A stretch of DNA of 64,000 bases, taken from positions 434,001-498,000 of the forward strand of contig CAWUHX010000016.1 in the NCBI GenBank assembly GCA_963922205.1. Direction: 5' to 3'. Source of the stretch: Romanomermis culicivorax (taxonomy: Eukaryota; Nematoda; Enoplea; Mermithida; Mermithidae). The notes below the pieces were generated by a model. It ran no database searches. It was not told where the DNA came from and saw nothing but the letters and a program-made list of their open reading frames with translations. Position numbers and translations under genes: made by a program. Numbering within the stretch: position 1 is the stretch's first letter; each line of letters starts with the position of its first letter. This document shows positions 26,701-38,700 of the stretch, one piece after another.

Positions 26701-29700
26701 AAAAGTGAGAGCCCAAAAAAGCTTTTAATCTTTCCTGCCTGAAACGCCGGAAAATTTTTTGGGTATTGACATTCTGCGATGTTGGAAAATCAATTTTCCA
26801 AACACTTATTTGAAGAATTAGATTCGAATTTTCTGTTCAAAAGTCGTAATTTCTAGGATTTTATGTTTGAAAAATTATGAAGTAAAGTAAAGTAAAGTAA
26901 AACACACTCTCATGAACTTGGCCGAAAAGATATGAGTAAGAAGAGTAGAAATTTCCGAAAACTACTTCCACGATGCTTTTGAATTGATTTTACGTTAAGA
27001 AAGGAATAATCGCTTCAAAAAGTTTACAGACTTGACGTATTGATCTTTCCCAAAAAATGTGTCAAGGGAAAAATGTGAATCAAAAAATGAAATCAAAAAT
27101 ATCAAGATGAAATATTGAAGATTACTAATTAAAACATGAGATAATACGTTTAAGATGATTAAAACATTAAAACTATTAAAGATTAAATGATAAGTGAAGG
27201 CAGACATGTTAGAAGTGGCGCCTGAGCTAGGAAATAAATAATAATGCTTATTTAAGTTATAACCGGCGCGACGCGCCGGAAAATTTTGAGATTATGACCT
27301 TCTAAAATGCACCAAAATGCATCTTTTCTGTATCCGATATGATCAAACACATGACTCAAAAAATTCTGACAAGCCATTTTGGCTTGTTGGACAAAAATTC
27401 TACAAGCCATTTTGTCAGTCCAACAAGCCATGGCTTGTAAAATGCTAAAAAAACTATGTCTTAAAATATCCACTGTATAGGGAAGGGTGCCTTTGGCTTC
27501 AGCAGTACATATAGTCATTTTGGTGGAGAAAAACCTGCATTTCCACCATTTTTATGGTCTGATTTTTGACATTTAAAAACTTCCTAAAAAGTGTAAATAG
27601 GAAAATTCAGAAAACAATTTCGTACTACATTATAGAGCATTGTATTCTGTATCAGTTATACAGTCAATAATAAAATTGCTAAATGCCTAGGCCGATATAT
27701 CTCAAGTCACGTTAAACAAAAAATGTCAAAAAAGTGAAAATTCCAAACTTTGGGGTACTGTAGCACCGCTAATTTTATTTTTCTATGAGTTTGGGAATTA
27801 TCTTAATATTCACCATACAAAACTTGTATTACTGTCTCATTTTTAAAATTTATCAAGCTCTAGTAGTTTCACAGTGGAGGTCGGATCTTCCAGAAAATAC
27901 AATTATAAGATAGTGTTCAAACTTCAGGTTGTTAAACCCTCTAGCAGTACATGAATTTCCGTAATTTTTTGTCAGCAGGTAGAAGACATCGTAAGCTATC
28001 TATTGTTTATTTTTAAAATATTTATTTTTAAAATAAGAGGGATAAAATCATTTAAATATGATAAAATTTCTAACTTTCATCGAAGAGAATGTGGCGAAAC
28101 TCCAATGTACAATTATTCCTATAAATCTTTATATTACTATAGGAAGTTATTTTATATTGAATATCCAATATTTACAAACTATAGATTAGTAATTGTTAAC
28201 GGCGTTAGGCTTTTCTAATTTATTTCATTGTATTAGAAATATTTTGGTCCTTCTGAGCTTTATCAGTATATATGATGATTTTAAGGAAAAAATAATTTTT
28301 GCTCTCAAAATTTGATGTTTCAAGCACCACTGTATTCCTAATAAGCGCTTTACACTAATGAATCCTACAGTAAATTGTGGCCCATCCATTGGCATAATAT
28401 TGAGTAAATTTTTAGAACACGATGTCTGATGTACCTAAACTCGCAAAAGTTAAAAGAAATATATGTCAAAAATCGAAAATTTTCAACTTTCGTCTTACTG
28501 CAGCTATGTGAGTTACGATTTTTAGATAGCGCATCAAGTTATACCAAATATGTGATTTTCAGGTAGCGTTAATTTTTTACTTATCACAACTCTCTGTATA
28601 AGAAGCTGAATTCTCTCGGACATTGTCTCATAAGAGGACAATTGTCAAAAGTTTGTTGTTTGTTCCCAAATTCGCAGATCTATAGTCCGCTTTTGTAAAA
28701 TGTTTATAAAGTGTAAATTCACAAAAATAACTGCAGTTGCCAAAATCGTTCACACAAAGCTTCTTGTTTTATTTTTTACCCAAAAATTGTTGTTAGTTGT
28801 GTGCCACAAATCTTCAGTAATATATGGTATGAGGACTAACAGAAAATCGTGAGAGTGTGAAAAAGTACTTGCTTTCCAATTTTATTCTTTGCAAGCGATT
28901 TAAAAAAACAGACTGAGGCGTGTGGCTTAGAAATCACAAAAATATACATTGTTTTACTGTTTCATTAATTTAATAAGTATTTCAAGGAAACCTGACTATA
29001 GTGTCAGCTGATGCAACGATGAGTATATGGCCAGCATAGGGTGAACTGTCTGAACGCGCAGTGGAACTGTGATTTGCAAATTTCAGGATTGGTACTCGCA
29101 GTACCAAAAATGAACCTCGTAGTTGATGACCAGGTGAAGTATCAGAAACAGACATTCAAGAAGAGCTAGACCACAATCCCAGAGCAACTTCTAGAGAAAT
29201 AGCAGAAACCCCCGCCGTTACTAACCCTAATATCGAAAATCGAATGAAGCACATGAGCAAACTGTGCAAGCTACAAACATGCGTGCTTCATAAGTCGATT
29301 GATCATGCTATGCAACAGCATATCTTCATTTGCGTGTCATGATCTTTTCCTTTATCGAATCCTCATTGGAGATGAGAAATAGGTTGTATATGTTGAAATC
29401 CTTAGGAGGCGACATTGGGTCAGTAAACGCTCTAAAGCTGTAGAAATGCCAAGGACCTTTCTACAACCATACAGGGTTATGTGATGGGTGTGGTGGCCAA
29501 CTCATGGAGTCGTCCATTTTGAGCTGCTTGTAAAATTTTTCATTCAAAAATTGTTAAAATTGTAGACCCGAGTTTATCACCTTTCAAGATGACGCGTCCT
29601 TTATTTACACGCCACACATTTTTAACAATATATATAGACTATGTTCTACATTACCTCAAATAGTCGCAAATCTTCCAATAAAATATTGAACAAGTGTAAG

Positions 29701-32700
29701 GCTCCGGTAAAATGCTTCAAATCAAATCGGCAATCGACTAATATGAATATAGTTTCACTTTTTGCTGCATCATATTCATTTTGAATAATACTGTCAAATG
29801 CAGTTGTCGTTGTCGAACACTGTACAAGATCTTTGACGTGTCGCGTCTCTATAATTTCGTCAATTAACTGTTGTCGTGGTTGTGGTTTTACGCTGCAGTA
29901 TTTTTTACCACCGTTAACAATGGACGGTCGGTAATTATAATTAAATTCAGGCCCGGCTACGGTGCTAAAAGTAGTGGTGGTGGCACTGGTGGCGGCCCCA
30001 ATTAAATTCCGGTTGCTTGGTCGATCACAATCTGCCCAATTTTCGATCGATTTTGGAGCGGCAGGTTCCGAGGAAACGGAAGACAACGACGATGACCTGT
30101 TGAAACGATAAATAGCGACTGTAATTGATATAATAACGAGGTTTTTTGATTATGCATATCTTTCATCATTAGTTGTGCACTATAGGTAGAAAATAATCCT
30201 ACAAAATGTAAGCCACCTACCCGTACTCATGTACTGATGTTTTCAATCAGCTGAAGATAATGCCACCAGGCAACTTGAAATCTAAATAATCAGTCCAGAA
30301 TCAACCATCCCTAACAAATTCGAGTACAGCATCAACTTTTAGTTCAAATTAGGCAATTAAAGTTAACCAAAAAGATTGGACTCTCAAACAAGAGCTCTTG
30401 TCATTGCCCGGCACTGCACGTGGTGATCAAATGCTTTTGAAAATTGATTGCGAGAAATTTCAGAACCACTGTAAGAATCATAGTTACTGCGGGAATCGTG
30501 GCACTAGGTTTAAATCATGCTTTAAAAAAAAAATCTAAAATGAATCGACTCCAATAAGCATCTTAGCTAAAAATATTGTTTGAATCATGCAGATTTTTCT
30601 CTATAAACTGGTTTGGTGACAAACAGGAGAGTCAGAACGATAATCAAAAGATTATATTTATTAGAACGTACATGTTATCAATAAAATTAAAAAAAATCCC
30701 ACTTACAATATATGTTACACCCAAAAAACCATTGGAAATATGTAACTAGTTGTAGAACTGGGAGCAGATTTCTTCAGAATACAAATGAAGATGTTTCCAA
30801 GACATCAGGTAAATTATAAAAGACAAACAATCGAATCATGCGGGACAATTTCTCTGCATTAAGTGATCATCAGACACCATCTCCAAGCTTGAGTATTCTT
30901 AGAATAATGGTTATCGCAGATATAAACAGTTGGCCCACTCAGATCACAACAGAGAACAATAATTTCCAGTAAAATTCTTAGTAGATACTAATCAAAATTT
31001 ATCAAAGCACGTTCCAAAAATTATAGTTCATATCCAAAAATTTTGGTTAAGCAGAAACTTGACTGCTATGTAGATCACACATAGCATACTTAAAAATGTG
31101 CTCGGATTAATGTCCAAAAGATGTGAAATTTACGGCTCGAACCAGTCTCAACTGACAATTCGACTATAAAATGGTGTCTAAATGATAAATTTCATAAGTA
31201 AGATACGTTGAAAATACCGGTCTGTTTCTGTTATCAGTTACGAAACTATGCTGTTGTGTTAGTCGGTAGACCGAAATTGCCCGAGGGTCAAAATATTGCG
31301 TTGTTCTTTGTTGTATCCGAATGAAATTTTATGTATTTTTTGCTGCCATCCGCATGATGTATAAAGATGATGAATCAAGGTATAAGAGTTCCATTCTTGA
31401 AATATTGACGATAAAAATTCAACATTTTTTCGAAATCCATAAAAAATTATGCGCAAGTACAATGCCAACATTTTATTAATATCTTTTTTGTGCTTACTTT
31501 AGTTCTTGGGGATTGATGTTAGGAAACAGCTTTTAAATAAGCACGAATTTTTAAAGATATTTTCATATCAAAATTCTTTTTTCACAAAAGATCAGTGAGT
31601 CCTCAGTCGCTGACACATATCAATCGGATATAATTAAAATAAGCCGTAAAATTTATATTGATGACCGCAAGTTTTCATGAAGTACAGTTGAACTCATTAT
31701 CTTGTTTGCATAATCAAATCAATCATAAAACTCCATAAAGCTCAAGCTGAAACAGCAAAAATTCATACACTCACTCATTTGATATTTTGACAGAAACTAG
31801 GATTCGTCAGCGTCAAAATCTATCAAACGTGCGGAGACCAGTAAAACTGTTGAATATGCTTATACAAAAATAAAATTTGCAAATCGGACATTTAAAAATG
31901 GCATCAGTGGATTATTCACGAAGAATGGGAAATCAAAAATCCTTCCAAACTGATAAAATTGCAAATCAGCACCCAAGATAAGCATACTTTCGCCCCGCTA
32001 TATACAAAGAAAGTAAAAAAAGAAAATAAATAATGCATGATCAACAAAAAACAAAATGTAGCCCGCAAATAAATAAACTTGTTTGGATAAACGAGAAAAT
32101 ATCGGCTACTGGCCCGCTTTTTGCGTTTGTTGTATATTAAAAACCACTTACTTATGAACGTGATTCAAGTAAATCAAAGTCCTCGTAAAACCGAAAGGCG
32201 AAGAGAAAAATTTTCGACCGTTGGTCGGACACACGGGATTATGCAAATTCAACAATTTTTTCGGATAAACTTCGACTAGAAAAATGGATTTGGGTTTCGT
32301 CGACGTAGGTAGAATGACCGGTCCTGTAAAAGGGCGTCAGCGAACATACACCTATTCATCTTACAAGAAAATTAATGTGCATGCAATACAATTTCCAGGA
32401 AATGAGTTGGAAAAAACTTCCTAAAAAAAGAGAAAATTTTTGTCGGAACTTTCATCAATTCTTCTGCGTTCATTTCTAATTTTCTTGCTCGAGAAGTAAA
32501 AAGTGAAAGTAGAAGAAAGAAATTGAGTGAACGAAGGTGATCCCAAGGCGAACATTTTTCTTTTTTCGATTGTGTGTCGATTCATCGAATGTTCCTCGAA
32601 CGTCCTGATTAACCGAAAGTACCGATTCCTCGAAAGTCAAGATTCTTCAAATAGTGCTTAACATTTTATCTACAAAGTTCCATTTTAGCGGAAGTCATAA

Positions 32701-35700
32701 TTCCTGGAAAATTTTTTTTTCAAAAAATTCCGTTTCCTCGGAAATAATAAATGTGCAGGTTTAAATTTACCATTTTGTAACGTGAAGGTTCCTACGACAT
32801 AAAGTTCCCACGGTCGCCTAAGCTCAAGTCCTAAGCCTAAGTCTAAGCCTATAGGCGTCAAAGTAGAGCACTCCAAAAATGATCAGAAATGTGCATGAAT
32901 GGCCGTCAACAAAAATTTCTTAATGCTGTTGAGTCTTCATATCATCAGACATAGTAATTTTGAAATTATAGTATTTACGATCAAATTTACAGACGTCTCA
33001 GGAAAATCGATCTGTTTGCATATGCACTTTCGATGAACTGGAATTTATGATGCACAAATGTTCGATGAATCATAAATCTAATCTTTTCGAGGAATTGGGA
33101 CTTTAAAGGAATCGGGAAAGAAAATTCATGATACACTAAGGCATGTTTCGAGGAATCGGGTATTTTATGCACTTTTCGAAGAATCGGGACTTTCAAAAAA
33201 TCGGGACTTTGGAGGAAAAGGGACGTTCGAGGAATAGGGATGCAACCCTTTTTTCAGAGTTTTCATGACCTGCAAATCTGATGGTTTTATAAAGTGGTAT
33301 AATCTGGCGCCCATAATCCGACCGTAGAACATTTCAGTATGGCGCCGACTGGCATGATCAGTTACCGTATAACAACTTGGCAGTGAATCAAAAAGCAGCG
33401 GTTTTACAATAAATAATAAAGTGCAAGTTTTTTTCGAAACGACCACCCTAATGTTCCATTTCAATACTACCATCTAGATACCTAACACAGGCAAGTGTTC
33501 GGGCATTGTGTCTGTAAATCGCTAAAGCTAAGGGGTGCCAAGAAATTTTGACAGTTGTCTGTCTATTAGCATACCAGAACCGATCAGTCAGTAAGCGGAA
33601 TTTTCACGAGAAAAAAAAATTGAAAAACATGTTTTACGGATATGGGCGTGATCGTGATGAGTAAGGAAGGAAGAAGGAGAAACGAGTTTGCTTTTGACGG
33701 TTTACGTGTTGACTTTTTTGTGTTCAAATGACGAGCTTTGTATATAAAAAACAAAGGATAGAAACAAGAGTAAAATTTGGAAACAGGTAAATATCCGCAA
33801 AAATGCCAAGCATATGTAGAAAAAGGAGCCGAGCTCAATTTCAGATCACACAGAAATTTTCATATGTTGAAGCGTGTGAACTAACAAAAACTAAGATCGA
33901 GCTCAGCTCCAGCATAAAGGAGGCTAAGGTTTCAAGCCTACAGACCGAGCTAAGTCTATAGACCGGTCTAAATTTAGACAGGGCGAAAGTCCGTATTCGT
34001 AAACGATTTTTTTTGGCTGTCTAAATGTAGACATGTCTGTAGACTTTAGCCCGTTAGAAAAAAACCCAGTAGAAACTGTGATATTACTAATAGAAACGAA
34101 TATTAGTAACCATAATTCTGAAAAAATAGAATTTTTGAATTGGGTCGGTCTCAGTGAGATCTGCAGATCGATGCCCAGTTAGCCGCATTCCGGAGTAAAA
34201 AACTCAAATGCCCAGCAAAAAAGTTTCCCAAACCATCGATTTATATACAAAATATTCAAATAAGCGATAGAGAAAATACTAGTAATTCATAATTATTCAA
34301 TCATATATTTTCTCGTCATTATACCTTAAAAATTTATATGCAATAGGATAGTCGTTGAAGCCTTCTGACCGATAAATGTACAGAATAATGTTGCTATTTG
34401 TAAAAAAATTCAACTTTCAATCAATGAAGATAAAAAGTACAATAAATTTACATGCCTTTCACATATATAAATGGAGCTTAAAGATAAAGAAATACTCCAA
34501 AATATTGTGTCGATCATCGAACAAAGGGCATAAGCTTCGTCATCTAAAGGTGTTGAAGGTAATCAATATCTCCACGAATCAATTCAGTAATGTTCGATAT
34601 ACCTTGAGGATCAAAACGAAATTTTTGCATGAATTTACTATCAGACAAAGCTAAGGGATCTCTTATATCTCGAAAAATTCTTTTCGGCCCTCAACGCCCT
34701 TTGATATTCAACACCCAGATTTAAAAAGGAAGCCATTTCAATGAAAAATTTGGTCTAAATGCATTCAGTCCACTTGGGTAGCAGGCTAAATCTAAGTCGA
34801 CCGATTTAGACCGACTTTTACACTTATGACCTTTTATGAATACCATTTTTCCTCGATTTTGATCTATAGACCAGTCTATAGACTTCGGTCTTTTTATGAA
34901 TACGGCCCCATGCCCAGTACCTGATTGAACAAAAGTATTTCATGCGACAGATTTCTGTTCCGCTTAATGCGCTCACGCGATCGTAGAATAAGCTTACCAG
35001 AATCCATAGAATTAAAAAAAACGTACTGAAACTCTAATCAAATGTCCTACTTCTTTTAGATACTTTCAAATATGACAAACAGAGTAATTCCTCAGATATA
35101 AAGCACAATAATATTTTTTATAGAAATTTGGCTCACAACGTATATAAAAAAGCAACTTTGATCAGGATAAGACTAATTAAAGATGATAGGCACAGTGGAA
35201 ATCAAACAAGTAGGGAAAATTTGATACACAGTTTTCACTAAGTGGAAAACTTAATACTGCATAAAAACGCTAAATTTCTTCACGACAATTAGAAAAACTA
35301 AAATCATTGAAAAAGCATCCTGCTAATCAACTGTCGATTTGGAAAGGATTGCGTCGATACCTGAGGGCTACTCGAGAAATTATAACCACTTAACCAGGTT
35401 ATTGAAGGAAATTTTCAGTTGTTCTGTTTGCCGCTCACTGACAAAAATTTTTGTTTACAGCATACATGTAACGGAGCTCCGAGGTCTGGGGGGGGGGGGT
35501 TGGAGCACTTTTTTCGGGCCGGGGGTCAGTAATTCCCAAAATTTTGGGGGAGGGGTCGCTGAAGGAAAAAAAATTCGATTTTTTCATGAAAAATGTCCGA
35601 GAACCGGTTCAAAAAGTAGTAATTTTTGTCTAAAAAATGATAAAATATGTACTTATGGCGCGAAGCGCCGAGAAAATTGACGTTTTTAATCATTTTTTGT

Positions 35701-38700
35701 TCAAAAATTGACATTTTTCATGAAAAAATGACATTTTTCTGTATTTTTCCGACTAAAAGTATGGGGCTCCCTAGGGCTACCATATGGCTAGCCATAGGAT
35801 TGGAAAATCCTGGGGGGGGTCGCCCAATGGCTAGCCATATGGCCGACGATTTCTGGGGGGGGGGTTGCCATAGCACTTCCCCCCCAATTACATGTATGGT
35901 TTACAGTAATAAGCTTACTAGCTTTCTCCGTATTGAAATTACTTTCGTGAGATCGCTTAATCGATTATTTCAAAATGAATGGAATATAATGATATTTGTT
36001 ATGTAAAAGTTTTTCGAACCAGTTTGCTACACTTGCCAAGCAAAAGCAAGACTGTAAAATCTTCACATGAAAGAATGAATATTCCTTTTCTGTTTTTGAA
36101 GATCTTCGGGAAATTGTGATCAATAGATTGAGGTTCAGTATTACAGTTAGAATTGAATTACCAAAACAATACGGTGTACCACAACCCGAAAAATATCGAA
36201 ACGGTTTGCATGATCGGTTTTTTGAAATTTTAGTCAATTCAAACCGCAGGTTGTTCGATTCTCGGGAGACACCAGTGTTCACCACATCTTACCCCTGAGG
36301 AAAATAAAAACAAAGTTCCACGTACCCGTATAAACGAAAATTCCGCTGGCCATTATAGCTTCTAAAACGGGGTCGATCTTTTTCGGCCAAAGTCTTCGGT
36401 TCAAAAGTCCGTTACAAAATTTATTATCTCGCTCTTCGTCTAAACTTTTGCCATTAACGGCACCCCTACTTTTATCCTCTATCGGTACTTTACGGTCGTT
36501 GAGTAAATTTGCATAATTGTTACGCAAATCTTCGGCACTATTCAATCGCGCTATGCCACTACTAGTAAAATTGCGCTTTTCTTCAACGATAACCACTTCG
36601 AAATTATTTATATTTTGTTGTTGTTGTTGCCGACGGTTATGGTTGCTTTTGGAAGGAAAGGCATCATCATCATCATCAACAGTAAAATCTCCGGCGGAAT
36701 CTGTACATAACAGAAAAACGGTATACAATTGTGTCGCAGATAAGAAAGTTTCCTTAGATAAACAACGAGAAGGAAGCTAACCTCAAAAGTAAGTACCACA
36801 ATCCTGATGACTTTTGCTGTAGAAAGATATGGCTAAGTCGGAAAGAATATTTTGGACATGTTTACCCTAAATACACTATTAGTACAGTAGCCCCAATAAC
36901 CCATCAGAGCCAGACCGCAAAACATGGATCACCAAAGAACTGAAATGTCAATCAAATGTTCCTATGGAAAAAAACGTTCACGTGAGCAATGTCATTTGGT
37001 CGAATTCAGAAATGTTGAAAAATCACATTTGTTCCATTTCAGCTATGTTGGTGCATGAGTCAAATGTTTCTAAGTTAAATGTAACTTTTTAGACAAATCA
37101 GTATCATTTTTTGTCTGTACAACATTTCATTTCAGACAAGTCTGTGTGGTTGAAGATTGAAAGAAAAAGTTGTGTATCGATATAATTGTCTGAAATCAAG
37201 TTTTCTTCATAAGTCGAACATGAATCGTAGCAAAATGTAAATGTACTGATCAGCATCAGCATTTATGTATATCCGTACCATAGATGGAAAAAAACGATAG
37301 ATTGGGATAAAACTTCCTAAATGCAACCTAAAAATTTAAACACCTCCTTAAATTTTTGTTTAAATCACCTCAAAGCGCGTACATTCTGTTTAAAATTTGA
37401 AATATAAAAATGGGGCTCGCAAAAGACAGTTAATCGCAATCATGAAGGCACAAAAGGTTAGAATATCATGCCTTTATGGAACAGTGTTTTTTCTGCACTC
37501 GGCTCGCAGAAAAGCCAAAAAAGTTTCCGCACTGCTGTTTTCTCCTGTTACAATACAATAACAGTGAATATAGGAAAAAATCAAATTAAATGTGTAATTC
37601 ATTCATATCAGAAATGCATACACATCAGAATTTTACTCATTCTCATAAAATGAATTTCAAAATAAATTCACAAAATGTTTTCAGCAAAATGTTCGGCAGT
37701 CGCTTTTAAAAGTTCAGAATCAATGACTGAAACATTATAGTATGTGATCAAACACATGACTCAAAAAATTCTGCACGAAGGCTGAAAAGTCTGCACTGTG
37801 CAGAAAAAAAACACGCTGTCATGGAACCTATCTTGAGTTAAATGTGCTTTAGTTACATACAGGCTGATCGAGCAAACTTGACATGCATACCATAACTTTA
37901 CGGCCCTCTATTTCTGCGAAAGATACGAGAGCAAACACCGATAGAATGTGTGAAAAAATCATCCACGAAAATGTGATTCCATTGAGTATTTTGATTTAGA
38001 AAAATAGTACAGCTTCTCAAAAAATAAAAAATGTTTTTTCTCCTATTTCAGATGCTCAATAGAGAAATAGACGAAAAAATTCTATCGCCTTTTTATTTTA
38101 AAATTTTTTTATTTATCATTGCTTCTAAAAATAAAATCGAAAGTCAAGTAGTAGATCATATATTTATAACTAGTTTATTAGAAAATGCCCCGATGGGGCA
38201 GAAAAAAGGAGAATATACTTGCTTCGACAGTTGCCATGGTAGAAAAAGAAGTGGACTAGATTTTTGAGAACTTGGGTCAAAGTTGGAAAAAATTCACTTT
38301 CTTTATATTGGATTTTCATTCTTTCTCAAAAAAATTTTCCATGTCTGTGAAAAAGTATATTCTGCAGCACCGTGCATTTTGTCCTTCCCCTGGCATCAAC
38401 TACAATCAAATTTTTCAATAAGAGAATTATATGCGCATGATTTCAAATGTAAAGAAATGGTAAACCAATAGCATTCTAACTCCCGACCAATTCGAAACTC
38501 CTGCCTCTCACACTAGCTGGAAAATAGTGTGGGAGGCATATTATAGTCATTTTCAGAACTATAAAGAAACCTGGGGTGGTTGCACTAACCCAACATGAGG
38601 ATAATCTCAACATCGGGATTAAATTGACGATCCTGAGGTTGAGCTAATCGCAATGCCCAAATAATTCTCTTCCAGTGCACAAACGGTACTCACTTCAGGA

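Larger units (their letters stand above)
25215..28605. repeat. Large inverted repeat in a RhoGEF intron
   Basis: Left arm about 25215-26118 and right arm about 27522-28605 are complementary by eye over most of their length (for example cagaaggaccaaaa at 25610 and its complement near 28243). The right arm has a 235-base AT-rich insertion (about 28003-28237). The spacer contains the hAT-like element 26329-27458. Arm ends are approximate. Confidence 0.75.
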
